Below, in pieces: positions 1-8,270 of a stretch of 37,036 bases of DNA (positions are counted from its first letter, which is position 1; each line of letters begins with the position of its first letter). Where the stretch lies: positions 24,072 to 61,107 of the forward strand of contig NZ_SJFN01000029.1 in NCBI RefSeq assembly GCF_004328075.1. The letters are read 5' to 3'. Source of the stretch: Siculibacillus lacustris. Lineage in GTDB: Bacteria; Pseudomonadota; Alphaproteobacteria; Rhizobiales; Ancalomicrobiaceae. A program made the translations under genes and the position numbers. The notes under the pieces are model-generated. The model ran no database searches and was not told the DNA's origin. It saw only the letters and a program-made list of their open reading frames with translations.

Positions 1-185
1 CCTTGTCGACCGCCGATCCGGCCAAGTTCCCCGACGCGGTCGAAGCCGCCACGGGGGTGCGCCCCGGCCTGCCGGCGCGGCTCGAAGGGCTGTTCGAGCG
101 CGAGGAGCACTTCACCGTGGTGCCCGCCGACCTCGGCGAAATCGAACGTTTCGTGGAACGACGATCGCGCGCGGTGATCGCGTGA
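1..185 (+). CDS. thrC: Threonine synthase, C-terminal fragment
   Basis: Only the last 60 or so codons lie in the window; the frame is open to the left edge and the stop is TGA at 183-185. The fragment carries the family's C-terminal pattern: an 'AHPAKF'-like segment (here ADPAKFPDAV), then GVRPGLPARL and a final acidic/basic helix. Threonine synthase is a cytoplasmic PLP enzyme that converts O-phosphohomoserine to threonine; the PLP lysine region lies outside the window. The TGA overlaps a possible GTG start of the downstream M16 peptidase, so the two genes are probably co-transcribed. The TTG at position 3 is internal and not a start. Confidence 0.85.
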   Translation, partial: LSTADPAKFPDAVEAATGVRPGLPARLEGLFEREEHFTVVPADLGEIERFVERRSRAVIA

Positions 186-226
186 CCGGCAAGGCCGCGG
201 CGCGCGGCACCAGCAACGGAGTGGGA

Positions 227-1495
227 ATGACCGTCGACGTGACGACCCTGGCGAGCGGCCTGACCATCGCCACCGAGACCATGCCCCACCTCGAAACGGC
301 GTCGGTCGGCGTCTGGGTCGGTGCGGGATCGCGCTCGGAACGGGCGAGCGAACACGGCATCTCCCATCTCCTCGAACACATGGCGTTCAAGGGCACGACG
401 CGGCGTTCGGCCAAGCGCATCGCCGAGGAGATCGAGGCGGTCGGCGGCGAGATCAACGCCGCCACCTCGGTCGAGAACACCTGCTACTACGCCCGCATCC
501 TCGCCGACGACCTGCCGCTGGCCGTCGACATCCTGGCCGACATCCTGACCGCGTCGGTGTTCGACGCCGAGGAGCTCGAGCGCGAACAGCACGTGGTGCT
601 GCAGGAGATCGGCGCCGCCGACGATACGCCGGAAGATCTGGTGTTCGACCTCCTGCAGGAACGCGCCTTCCCCGACCAACCGATCGGCCGACCGATCCTC
701 GGCACCCCCGAGACGGTGGCGTCGTTCCGCCGCGACGCGCTCGCGGCCTATCTCGAGCGCCACTACCGCCATTCCCAGACGGTGATCGCGGCGGCCGGTG
801 CGGTCGACCACGCCGAAGTGGTGCGGCTGGCGGAGGCGCATTTCGGCGGCTTCGCAGCCGGCGAGGCCCCGGCGCTGGAACCGGCGATCTATCGCGGCGG
901 CGACGTCGCCGAGAACCGCGATCTGTCGGAGGCCCAGGTCACCCTGGCCTTCGAGGGCCGCGCCCAGACCGCGCCCGACGCCCATGCCGCTCAGATCCTG
1001 GCGACCGTGCTCGGCGGCGGCATGTCGAGCCGGCTGTTCCAGGAGATCCGCGAGAAGCAGGGCCTGTGCTACTCGATCTCGGCCTTCCACTGGGGCTATC
1101 GCGAGACCGGGCTGTTCGGCATCCATGCGGCGACCGGCGCCGACGACCTCGCCCGGCTGATGGGCGGCATCGCCGACGAGGTGGCGCGAATCGTCCACGA
1201 CCTCGACGAGGCCGAGCTCGCCCGCGGCAAGGCGCAGCTGCGCGCCGGCCTGCTGATGAGCCTCGAGAGCCCGTCGGCGCGGGCCAGCCAGATCGCCCGA
1301 CAATGCCTGATCTGGGGGCGGCCGCTGACCACCCGCGAGGTGATCGCCGACATCGAAGCTGTCGATCTGCAACGGGTGCGGACGCTGGCCGGCGCGATCT
1401 TCTGCGGGTCGACGCCGACGCTCGCCCTGATCGGGCCGGTCGACGGCGCGCTCGACGGCGCCGAGATGGCCCGGCGGATTCGGGCCGCGGTGTGA
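227..1495 (+). CDS. M16 family zinc peptidase (processing-peptidase-like)
   Basis: This 422-residue protein matches the bacterial M16B peptidases related to the beta subunit of mitochondrial processing peptidase. The inverted zinc motif HxxEH is at residues 47-51 (HLLEH), and the distal glutamate ligand is E127 in VVLQEI, the usual 76 residues further on. The C-terminal half contains the family's GGGMSSRLFQEIREKQGLCYS segment. I chose ATG 227 because GGAG at 218-221 sits 5 nt upstream and the protein then begins at the conserved first strand (VTTLASGLTIATE). A GTG at 182 overlapping the thrC stop would add 15 residues but has no good ribosome-binding site. The natural substrate is unknown. 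It is followed 13 nt later by an acetyltransferase gene. Confidence 0.93.
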   Translation: MTVDVTTLASGLTIATETMPHLETASVGVWVGAGSRSERASEHGISHLLEHMAFKGTTRRSAKRIAEEIEAVGGEINAATSVENTCYYARILADDLPLAVDILADILTASVFDAEELEREQHVVLQEIGAADDTPEDLVFDLLQERAFPDQPIGRPILGTPETVASFRRDALAAYLERHYRHSQTVIAAAGAVDHAEVVRLAEAHFGGFAAGEAPALEPAIYRGGDVAENRDLSEAQVTLAFEGRAQTAPDAHAAQILATVLGGGMSSRLFQEIREKQGLCYSISAFHWGYRETGLFGIHAATGADDLARLMGGIADEVARIVHDLDEAELARGKAQLRAGLLMSLESPSARASQIARQCLIWGRPLTTREVIADIEAVDLQRVRTLAGAIFCGSTPTLALIGPVDGALDGAEMARRIRAAV

Positions 1496-1508
1496 GGGGG
1501 ATCGGGCG

Positions 1509-2129
1509 ATGAGTTTCCTCCGCGTCGTCTCCCTCGATCCTCTGCCGATCCTGCGCAGCGAACGACTGGTGCTGCGGGTGCCGGCGCTCGCCGATCATCC
1601 CGAATGGGCGTCGCTGCGCGAACGCAGCCGCGAGTACCTGGAGCCGTGGGAGCCCCTGTGGCCGGACGACGACCTCTCCCGCCCGGCCTTCCGGCGCCGC
1701 ATCAAGCGCTACCTGAACGAAATCCATGAGGGCTCGACCTACCCGTTCCTGGTGTTCGACGGGCGCAATCGGCAGATGCTCGGCGGCATCACCCTGGCGC
1801 AGGTGCGGCGCGGCGTGACCCAGACCGGGACCATCGGCTACTGGATGGGCATGCCTCACGCCGGGCGCGGCCACATGACCGAAGCGGTGGCGATGGTCGC
1901 CGGCTTCGCCTTCGACACCCTCAAGCTGCACCGGTTGGAAGCGGCCTGCCTGCCCAGCAACGCCGCGTCGATCCGCCTCCTCGAAAAGGTCGGTTTCTCC
2001 CGCGAAGGTCTCGCTCGCAGCTATCTGTGCATCGCCGGCGCGTGGCGCGATCATCTGCTGTGGGGCCTGGTGGCCGGCGATCCGCTGTCGGATGGGCGTC
2101 GGGATCCGCGCGAGGCGCGCGGGCGGTGA
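1509..2129 (+). CDS. GNAT acetyltransferase, RimJ/RimL type
   Basis: A 206-residue protein with the RimJ/RimL pattern: an N-terminal LRSERLVLRVPALAD strand, a central GTIGYWMGMPHAGRGHMTEAV segment that matches the acetyl-CoA pyrophosphate loop (Q/RxxGxG/A region) and beta-bulge, and a C-terminal ALxxNxASIRLLEKVGFxxEG motif (here LPSNAASIRLLEKVGF). Such enzymes transfer acetyl from acetyl-CoA to protein N-termini (ribosomal S5/S18/L7/L12) or small amines; the exact target cannot be read from sequence. GAGGGGG just after the M16 stop gives the ribosome-binding site for ATG 1509. The thrC-M16-GNAT order suggests one transcription unit. Confidence 0.88.
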   Translation: MSFLRVVSLDPLPILRSERLVLRVPALADHPEWASLRERSREYLEPWEPLWPDDDLSRPAFRRRIKRYLNEIHEGSTYPFLVFDGRNRQMLGGITLAQVRRGVTQTGTIGYWMGMPHAGRGHMTEAVAMVAGFAFDTLKLHRLEAACLPSNAASIRLLEKVGFSREGLARSYLCIAGAWRDHLLWGLVAGDPLSDGRRDPREARGR

Positions 2130-2147
2130 GTTGCGGCGGACATTCGC

Positions 2148-2176
2148 TTGTCGGGCGCCGGGGCAGTCGCTAACAC
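2148..2176 (+). promoter_or_regulatory. Possible sigma70-type promoter for the EAL sensor gene
   Basis: TTGTCG (2148-2153) and TAACAC (2171-2176) are separated by exactly 17 nt and lie 52 nt upstream of the chosen TTG start. The -35 match is good and the -10 match weak, so this is only a candidate. Confidence 0.25.
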
Positions 2177-2228
2177 TCGTTTCGCAATCCGAGCGCACCC
2201 ACGGTGCGCCGAGGGGAAGGACCATCCA

Positions 2229-5108
2229 TTGCGACGTCTGCGCGCGATCATCGTCGGCCTCACGGCGTTCCTGACGCTCTGTTTCGCCGTCGTCGGCGCC
2301 GGGGCGGTCGAGCCGATCGCCGTGCCGCTCGACGTGCCGGCGCTCGACCTGACCCATGTCGTCGAGCTGCGCACCGGGGTCGGCGAGCGGCTGCAGGTGT
2401 CGACAGCGCCGGGTCCCGACGGCATCGTCCGGCGCATCGAGGTGCGCGCGGTCCAGCCCGGCGACGGCGACTGGGTGGTGTTCGCGCTCAAGAACAACAC
2501 CGACGAACAGATCGACCGCCTGCTGGTGGCGCCGTTCTTCCGGCTCGCCGATTCGGGCGTGCTGTCGCCCGATCTCGGCGCCTCGCGGATCCAGTCGATC
2601 TCGACCAGCCAAGGGCTGGCGCCGGAGCGTCAGGTCAACCAGGAAGCCGACGTGTTCCTAGTGACCCTCGATCCGCGCACCGTGGTCACCGTGGTGCTGG
2701 AGCTCAAGTCGCCGCGGCTGCCCAAGCTGGTGCTGTGGGAGCCCGACGCCTACAAAGACAGCGTCAACGCCTATACCCTGTTCCGCGGCATCATCCTCGG
2801 CATCTCCGGCCTACTCGCCCTGTTCCTGACCATCCTGTTCGTGGTCAAGGGCTCGGCGATGTTCCCGGCGACGGCGGCGATGGCCTGGGCGGTGCTCGGC
2901 TACCTGTGCATCGACTTCGGCTTCTGGGACAAACTGTTCCGCCTGCAGTCGGGGGCCGATCAGGTCTACCGGGCCGGCGCCGAGGTGATGCTGGCGACGA
3001 CGCTGGTGCTGTTCCTCTACGCCTATCTCAACCTCAACCGATGGCACGTCAGCTACAGCCACATGGTGGCGGCGGCGGTGGTGGTGCTGCTCGGTCTGGT
3101 CGGGGTGGCGGTGATCGATCCGACCATCGCCTCGGGCATCGCCCGCATCGTGCTCGGCGTCCTCGCCGTGGTCGGGGCCGGGCTGATCGCCTATCTCGCC
3201 GCCCACGGCTACGACCGGGCGATCATGCTGATCCCGACCTGGGTGCTGCTGACCGCCTGGCTCCTCGCCGCCGGGCTGACGGTGTCGGGCGGGCTCGACA
3301 ACGACGCGGTGCAGCCGGCGCTGGCGGCCGGCCTCGTGCTGATCGTCATGCTGATCGGCTTCACGGTGATGCAGCACGCCTTCGCCGGCGGCGGCATCAC
3401 CCAAGGTGCGAGCGGCGAGACCGAACGGCGGGCGCTGGCGCTGCTCGGCTCGGGCGACATGATCTGGGACTGGGACGTGTCGCGCGACCACATCTGGGCG
3501 AGCCCGGAGGTCGAGGATCTGCTCGGCGTCGAACCGGGCACGCTCGAATCGGCGGCCCGCGACTGGCTGGAGATCCTCCACCCCAAGGACCGCGACCCGT
3601 TCCGCTCGACCCTCGACGCGGTGGTCGAACAACGCCGCGGCCGGGTCTCGGTGACCTTCCGCCTGCGTTGCCGCGATGGGCACTTCCGTTGGTTCAAGCT
3701 TCGGGCGCGGCCGGTGATCGGCTCGGACGGCGAGGTGATCCGCTGCGTCGGCACGCTGATCGACGTCACCGACACCCACACCGCCGAGGAACGGCTGCTG
3801 CACGACGCGGTTCACGATAATCTGACCGGTCTGCCCAACCGCGAATTGTTCTTCGACCGGATCACCTCGGCGATCGTGCGGGCGCGGGCCGAAGGGGTCG
3901 GGCGGCCGTCGCTGATCATCATCGACATCGACCGCTTCAAGAACGTCAACGACAGCCTCGGCCTGTCGATCGGCGATTCGATGCTGCTCACCGTGGCGCG
4001 ACGGCTGGCCCGTCAGGTCAAGCCGCAGGACACGCTGGCGCGCATCGACGGCGACCAGTTCGGGGTGGTGGTGATCTCGGAGAGCGAACCGGAGCGCATC
4101 GCCGCCTTCGCCGACGGCATCCGCCGCACCCTCAAGGCGCCGATCACGCTGGGCGAGCGGGAAGTGTTCCTGACCACCTCGATCGGCGTGGCGATCTTCG
4201 ACGCGGCGACCAAGAAGGAAGACGATCTGGTCAAGGATGCCGAGATCGCGATGTATCACGCCAAACGACTGGGCGGCGACCGCATCGAGGTGTTCCGCGC
4301 CAGCCTGCGCCAGCACGCGGTCGACATCCTGGCGATCGAATCCGATCTGCGCCGCGCGCTGGAGCGCGAGGAGATCAAGGTCTTCTACCAGCCGATCATC
4401 CGCCTCGCCGACGATTCGATCGCCGGCTTCGAGGCCTTGGCGCGCTGGGAGCATCCCAAGCGCGGGCGTCTCGGGGCCTCGGAATTCATCTCGATCGCCG
4501 AACGCTCGGGCCTGATCATCCCGCTCGGTCTGCTGGTCCTGGAGAAGGCGGCGCGGCAGCTGTCGGCGTGGCAGGAGGAATACGGCTCGGACCTCGGAGT
4601 GTTCTGCTCGGTCAACGTCTCGTCGCGGCAGTTGCTGCGCCACGATCTGATCAACGACGTCAAGGCGGTGTTGAGCCGGGTCGAAGTGGCGCGCGGCACG
4701 CTGAAGATCGAAGTCACCGAGAGCCTGGTGATGGAGAACCCGGAATACGCCGCCAAGGTTCTGGAGCGGATCAAGGAGCTCGGCACCAGCCTGGCGCTCG
4801 ACGACTTCGGCACCGGCTATTCGTCGCTGTCCTACCTGCAGCGCTTCCCCTTCGATTCGATCAAGATCGACCAGTCCTTCGTGCGCGGCACGGCCAAGGA
4901 GCGGCCGGTGCTGCTGCGCTCGATCGTCACGTTGGCCCACGACCTCGGCATGGACGTGATCGCCGAGGGCGCCGAGACGCCGGCCGACGTCGAGCAGTTG
5001 AAGGCGCTGGGCTGCGAATATGCCCAGGGCTGGGCGCTGGGCGAGCCGATGCCTGCCGAAGACGCCCGCCGCCTGCTCGGCCGCTCGCTGCGCGCCGCAG
5101 CGCAGTAG
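2229..5108 (+). CDS. Seven-TM sensor with PAS, degenerate GGDEF and EAL domains
   Basis: A 959-residue membrane protein predicted to hydrolyse cyclic-di-GMP. Order of parts: signal peptide (1 to about 27); periplasmic domain to about 180; seven hydrophobic helices (about 184-385), an arrangement like 7TMR-DISM receptors; PAS (about 400-520); GGDEF (about 530-690); EAL (about 700-955). The GGDEF signature is replaced by DGDQF near residue 606 with no clear RxxD I-site, so cyclase activity is unlikely. The EAL domain keeps GFEALARWEH (about 731) and DDFGTGYSSL (about 857), which argues for an active phosphodiesterase, perhaps tuned by GTP binding to the GGDEF domain. The start is TTG 2229: AAGGA at 2217-2221 is 7 nt upstream and translation then opens directly with the basic, hydrophobic signal peptide. 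An in-frame TTG at 2148 lacks such support. Confidence 0.9.
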   Translation: MRRLRAIIVGLTAFLTLCFAVVGAGAVEPIAVPLDVPALDLTHVVELRTGVGERLQVSTAPGPDGIVRRIEVRAVQPGDGDWVVFALKNNTDEQIDRLLVAPFFRLADSGVLSPDLGASRIQSISTSQGLAPERQVNQEADVFLVTLDPRTVVTVVLELKSPRLPKLVLWEPDAYKDSVNAYTLFRGIILGISGLLALFLTILFVVKGSAMFPATAAMAWAVLGYLCIDFGFWDKLFRLQSGADQVYRAGAEVMLATTLVLFLYAYLNLNRWHVSYSHMVAAAVVVLLGLVGVAVIDPTIASGIARIVLGVLAVVGAGLIAYLAAHGYDRAIMLIPTWVLLTAWLLAAGLTVSGGLDNDAVQPALAAGLVLIVMLIGFTVMQHAFAGGGITQGASGETERRALALLGSGDMIWDWDVSRDHIWASPEVEDLLGVEPGTLESAARDWLEILHPKDRDPFRSTLDAVVEQRRGRVSVTFRLRCRDGHFRWFKLRARPVIGSDGEVIRCVGTLIDVTDTHTAEERLLHDAVHDNLTGLPNRELFFDRITSAIVRARAEGVGRPSLIIIDIDRFKNVNDSLGLSIGDSMLLTVARRLARQVKPQDTLARIDGDQFGVVVISESEPERIAAFADGIRRTLKAPITLGEREVFLTTSIGVAIFDAATKKEDDLVKDAEIAMYHAKRLGGDRIEVFRASLRQHAVDILAIESDLRRALEREEIKVFYQPIIRLADDSIAGFEALARWEHPKRGRLGASEFISIAERSGLIIPLGLLVLEKAARQLSAWQEEYGSDLGVFCSVNVSSRQLLRHDLINDVKAVLSRVEVARGTLKIEVTESLVMENPEYAAKVLERIKELGTSLALDDFGTGYSSLSYLQRFPFDSIKIDQSFVRGTAKERPVLLRSIVTLAHDLGMDVIAEGAETPADVEQLKALGCEYAQGWALGEPMPAEDARRLLGRSLRAAAQ

Positions 5109-5151
5109 GCGCGGGGGCGATCCGCTCACCCGCTCACCATCGGCGCGGCTC

Positions 5152-5192
5152 ACCCCCCTCCCTGTCCCTCCCCCACAAGGGGGGAGGGGACG
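5152..5192 (+). repeat. Hairpin repeat, copy A of a head-to-head pair
   Basis: A 41-nt G/C-strand-biased unit containing its own hairpin (CCCTCCCCC, short loop ACAA/G, GGGGGAGGG). It is almost identical, in inverted orientation, to 5250-5290. It lies between the convergent EAL-sensor and SURF1 genes, where it could act as a two-way terminator or mRNA end stabiliser. Confidence 0.85.
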
Positions 5193-5249
5193 TTGTGGCG
5201 AGGGCGATCGGACCCCGGTGCCGATCGTTTCAAAAGGCGTTGCCCCGAT

Positions 5250-5290
5250 CGTTCCCTCCCCCCTTGTGGGGGAGGGACAGGGAGGGGGGT
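5250..5290 (-). repeat. Hairpin repeat, copy B of a head-to-head pair
   Basis: Reverse complement of 5152-5192 with a single mismatch; the 57-nt spacer between them is not repetitive. Related units occur at 9242-9283 and 9358-9400, so this is a dispersed intergenic family (REP/BIME-like arrangement). Confidence 0.85.
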
Positions 5291-5342
5291 ATGCGGCCCT
5301 CGATCGGTTCGGAAGACGCGCCGGCGCCCCGAGCGCCTCCCC

Positions 5343-6086
5343 TCACCGCCCCCGAAGGCGCCCGCGGGCGAACACGCCGAAGACCCCGAGCGCGGCGAGC
5401 GCCAGGCCGTACCAGGTGATCGCGTAGCCGAGGTGGTCGTTGGCGAAGGTCACCCGCGTCTCGCCGGCCTGGGGAAGGCCGCCGGGCGGGGTCGACGAGG
5501 CGTCGGCATCGATGGTGAAGGGCGCGACCCGCGCGGGATCGAGGCCGAAGTCGGCGGCGAACTTGGCCGGATCGCGGACGAACCACAGATCGTGCGGGCG
5601 ATCGTCGGCCGGGGTCATCGCGCCGCGCGGCTCGGGGCGGCGCAGGATGCCCTCGATCGCCACCGGCCCGGCGGGCGGCGCGGCGACGCTCAGTCCCGGC
5701 GGCAGGGCGGTCGGCACGAAGCCGCGGTTGATCCAGACGATCGAGCCGTCGTCGCGGGCGAGCGGCGCCATCACGAACACGCCGAGGCCGCCGAGCCGGC
5801 CGTGCGGTTCGCCGACCACCGCGTGGACGCGGGCCTGGAGGCCGGGCAGCCAGCGGCCTTCGATCCGCACGTGGCGCCAGTCGAGAGCGTCGGGATCGAT
5901 CACCGCGGCCTCCGGGAGGCTCGGGGCGGGGGTCGCCGGAGCGCGGGTGCGGGCCTCGACGGTGGCGATCAGGTCGCGCTTCCAGGCGAGGCGGCGGACC
6001 TGCCAGGTGCCGAGGCCGGCGAGGATCGCCGCCGCCACCAGCGTGGCGATCGCCGGGGCGATCAGGGCGCGGACCGCGCTGGTCAT
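5343..6086 (-). CDS. SURF1 family cytochrome oxidase assembly protein
   Basis: A 247-residue inner-membrane protein. It has the SURF1 layout: an N-terminal TM helix (about 5-25) followed by the conserved GTWQVRRLAWK motif, a large periplasmic domain with WxxVxxxGxW-type features (DWRHVRIEGRWLPG) and VWINRGFVP, and a second TM helix at the C-terminus after GYAITWYGLA. SURF1 helps insert heme a into subunit I of aa3 oxidase. The ATG at 6086 overlaps the TGA of the DUF983 gene (ATGA), which fixes the start and shows translational coupling. It is the last gene of the cta operon and converges on the EAL-sensor gene. Confidence 0.93.
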   Translation of the reverse strand: MTSAVRALIAPAIATLVAAAILAGLGTWQVRRLAWKRDLIATVEARTRAPATPAPSLPEAAVIDPDALDWRHVRIEGRWLPGLQARVHAVVGEPHGRLGGLGVFVMAPLARDDGSIVWINRGFVPTALPPGLSVAAPPAGPVAIEGILRRPEPRGAMTPADDRPHDLWFVRDPAKFAADFGLDPARVAPFTIDADASSTPPGGLPQAGETRVTFANDHLGYAITWYGLALAALGVFGVFARGRLRGR

Positions 6087-6499
6087 GGGCGCGGATCCCG
6101 CGGGCCGGCGATCCGCCCTTCGCGGGCGTCGTGGCGATATTGCAGGCCGATCATCGCCGCCTTGGCGATGCGCAAGGCCGCCAGCGTCAGGATCAGGATG
6201 GTCGGCAGCCAGATCACCCCATGGACCCAATAGGGCGGCGACCAGCGGACTTCGACGAACAGCACCGCCGCGACCACCAGGAAGCCGACGATCAGGATCA
6301 CGAACACCGCCGGGCCGTCGCCGGAATCGGCGAAGCCGGTGTCCAGCCCACAGACCTCGCAGCGCGGCTCGAGGGCGAGATAGCCGCGGAACAGCTTGCC
6401 GCGGCCGCAGGCCGGGCAGCGCCCGAGCAGGGCGGCGGCGAGGGGCGCGGCGGTGGCGCGGGCGGGCGGCGGGACGGCGGAGGGATCGATCTGCGACAA
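6083..6499 (-). CDS. DUF983 small membrane protein
   Basis: A 138-residue protein with a putative zinc-binding pair of CxxC motifs (RCPACG and RCEVCG, about residues 23-43), two hydrophobic helices (PAVFVILIVGFLVVAAVLFV and HGVIWLPTILILTLAALRIA) and a basic tail. DUF983 genes typically sit between ctaE and SURF1 in alphaproteobacterial oxidase operons; the function is unproven but assembly-related by context. No ATG is suitably placed. The TTG at 6499 has GGGAG about 6 nt upstream and places the start just before the conserved region. A longer reading into the ctaE end would add low-complexity sequence unlike the family. Confidence 0.78.
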   Translation of the reverse strand: MSQIDPSAVPPPARATAAPLAAALLGRCPACGRGKLFRGYLALEPRCEVCGLDTGFADSGDGPAVFVILIVGFLVVAAVLFVEVRWSPPYWVHGVIWLPTILILTLAALRIAKAAMIGLQYRHDAREGRIAGPRDPRP

Positions 6500-6544
6500 C
6501 GGAGGCTCCCGGAGGACCGGCGGCGACGAGCCCGGCCGGGCGGC

Positions 6545-6561
6545 CGCGGGAGTCTCCCGCG
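6545..6561 (-). terminator. Hairpin between ctaE and DUF983
   Basis: CGCGGGA (6545-6551), loop GTC, TCCCGCG (6555-6561) forms a perfect 7-bp stem just after the ctaE stop. There is no T-run, so it may be a processing or attenuation hairpin rather than a terminator. Confidence 0.3.
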
Positions 6562-6575
6562 ACCGCCGATCACCG

Positions 6576-7445
6576 TCAATGGCCGCCGGCGCCGCGGCCG
6601 AAGACGTAGATGCACACGAACAGGAACAACCACACCACGTCGACGAAGTGCCAATACCAGCTCGCCGCCTCGAAACCGAAGTGCTGCTTCGGCGTAAAGT
6701 GGCCGGCATTGGCGCGGATCAGGCAGATGGCGAGGAAGATCGTGCCGACGATCACATGGAAACCGTGGAAACCGGTGGCCATGAAGAAGGCGGCGCCGTA
6801 GATCGATCCGGCGAAGCCGAAGTGGGCGTGGGAATATTCATAGGCCTGGAGGGTGGTGAACATCAGGCCGAGCGCCACGGTGAGGCCGAGGCCCTGGCGC
6901 AGCGCCTTGCGGTCGCCCTCGATCAGGGCGTGGTGGGCCCAGGTCACGGTGGTGCCCGACAGGAGCAGGATCAGGGTGTTGAGGAAGGGCAGATGCCAGG
7001 GATCGAAGGTCTCGATGCCGTGCGGCGGCCAGACGCCGCCGGTCACCTCGGTGCGCATGTACTGCTTGAGGTCGGCCGGATAGAAGGCGGCGTCGAACCA
7101 CGCCCAGAACCAGGCGACGAAGAACATCACTTCCGAGGCGATGAACAGGATCATGCCGTAGCGCAGATGGAGCGAGACCACCGGCGTGTGATGACCGGCA
7201 TGGGCCTCGCCGATCACGTCCGACCACCAGGCGCCCATGGTGTAGAGCACCAGCACCAGACCGGCGAGGAACAGCCAGGGATTGGCGAAGTCGATGCCGG
7301 CGAGATCGAGGTGCTCGCCGAGCCGCCAGCGGAACAGGCAGATCGCTCCGAAGGCCAGGACGAAGGCGCCGATCGAGGCGGTGAGCGGCCAGGGGCTCGG
7401 ATCGACGATGTGGTAGGCGTGGGTCTTGCCGTGGGCCTGGGACAT
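6576..7445 (-). CDS. ctaE: Cytochrome c oxidase subunit III
   Basis: A 289-residue protein with the seven-helix subunit III pattern: N-terminal [35 protein letters not shown] after TM2, the [20 protein letters not shown] helix with its conserved glutamate, [21 protein letters not shown], and the C-terminal [13 protein letters not shown]...[14 protein letters not shown]. Subunit III stabilises aa3 oxidase in the inner membrane and sustains proton delivery. ATG 7445 has a GGGAG-like site upstream. It lies 23 nt downstream of ctaG, inside the operon. Confidence 0.97.
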   Translation of the reverse strand: MSQAHGKTHAYHIVDPSPWPLTASIGAFVLAFGAICLFRWRLGEHLDLAGIDFANPWLFLAGLVLVLYTMGAWWSDVIGEAHAGHHTPVVSLHLRYGMILFIASEVMFFVAWFWAWFDAAFYPADLKQYMRTEVTGGVWPPHGIETFDPWHLPFLNTLILLLSGTTVTWAHHALIEGDRKALRQGLGLTVALGLMFTTLQAYEYSHAHFGFAGSIYGAAFFMATGFHGFHVIVGTIFLAICLIRANAGHFTPKQHFGFEAASWYWHFVDVVWLFLFVCIYVFGRGAGGH

Positions 7446-7468
7446 GGGGTCTCCCTCGATCGAGCGGG

Positions 7469-8092
7469 TCAGAGCGCCGGGCGCGGCGACGGTGGCGGGA
7501 CGGCGGCTTCGGCGGCCCGCGGGCCGGCGGTCGGCGCCGCGAAGAAAGTGTAGGACAGGGTCAGCGCGGTGAGGCCGCGGGCGTTCTTGTCGCCGTCGAT
7601 CGCCGGATCGACGAAGAAGGTGACCGGCGCCTCGACCACTTCGTGCGGCTGCAGGACCTGTTCGGTGAAGCAGAAACAGGCGAGCTTGGTGAACCAGTAC
7701 CCGGCGGCGGCGGGGGCGACGTTGAACACCGCCTGGCCCCGGGTCTCGACGTCGGCGAGGTTCTCGATGCGAAACACCACGGTGGCGACCTCGCCGGTGC
7801 GCACGGTGATCGACGGCGTCTCGGGCGCGAAGCGCCAGGGCAGGCCGGCGAAGACGTTGGCGTCGAAGCGCACCTCGAAACGGCGATCGCTCGCGGCCTC
7901 CGGCGCGAGGGTGCGGATCGACGGCGTGCCGCCGTAGCCGGTGACCGAACAGAACCAACGGTAGAACGGCACCGAGGCGAAGGCGGCGCCGAGCATCCCG
8001 AAGGTCACGCCGAGGCAGACCAGCACCACCGGCCCGTTGCGCGGGCGGGGCGTCGGCGGCCGTGGCGTCGGGCGGGCGGGCGCGTCGACCAT
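7469..8092 (-). CDS. ctaG: Cytochrome c oxidase assembly protein CtaG/Cox11
   Basis: A 207-residue protein: a short Pro/Arg-rich cytoplasmic N-terminus, one TM helix (about 22-42), then the periplasmic Cox11 beta-domain with [17 protein letters not shown] and the copper-binding CFCF motif ([10 protein letters not shown]), followed by [11 protein letters not shown]. Cox11 delivers copper to Cu(B) of subunit I. The ATG at 8092 shares one base with the TGA of the preceding small-protein gene. The C-terminus is extended by an Ala/Pro-rich tail. Confidence 0.95.
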   Translation of the reverse strand: MVDAPARPTPRPPTPRPRNGPVVLVCLGVTFGMLGAAFASVPFYRWFCSVTGYGGTPSIRTLAPEAASDRRFEVRFDANVFAGLPWRFAPETPSITVRTGEVATVVFRIENLADVETRGQAVFNVAPAAAGYWFTKLACFCFTEQVLQPHEVVEAPVTFFVDPAIDGDKNARGLTALTLSYTFFAAPTAGPRAAEAAVPPPSPRPAL

Positions 8093-8259
8093 CACATCCC
8101 CGCGACGCCGAGATGCAGCCCGAGCTTGGCGAGCGTCATCACGTAGAACAGGGCGACCAGACCGACCAGCACCCAGCCGATGGCGCGATTGCGGGCGCGG
8201 CGGGCGCGGCTCTCCTCGGCGCTCGGCCGATGGCCTTCGAGGGACAGGGGGGCGGGCAT
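8092..8259 (-). CDS. Small membrane protein, CoxF-like position
   Basis: A 55-residue protein with a basic N-terminal half ([12 protein letters not shown]) and one TM helix ([20 protein letters not shown]). Small single-pass proteins in this slot between ctaB and ctaG are commonly called CoxF-like or oxidase assembly small proteins; the sequence itself shows only topology. ATG 8259 is chosen because AAGGAG (8271-8266 on this strand) is 6 nt upstream; that site overlaps the ctaB stop, which couples the two genes. A GTG at 8274 would add five residues and overlap the ctaB TGA, but it would place the strong ribosome-binding site inside the coding region. Confidence 0.82.
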   Translation of the reverse strand: MPAPLSLEGHRPSAEESRARRARNRAIGWVLVGLVALFYVMTLAKLGLHLGVAGM

Positions 8260-8270
8260 CGCAGTCTCCT

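Noticed and set aside
939..2612. A long minus-strand frame across the M16, GNAT and sensor genes
   Set aside because: It runs through three well-supported genes on the other strand and has no recognisable domain.
2811..5153. A 780-codon open frame antisense to the EAL sensor
   Set aside because: Same GC-driven artefact; no domains and no ribosome-binding site.
5193..6709. Plus-strand frames opposite SURF1 and DUF983
   Set aside because: They run through the hairpin repeats and have shadow composition; SURF1 and DUF983 on the minus strand are supported by motifs and an ATGA overlap.
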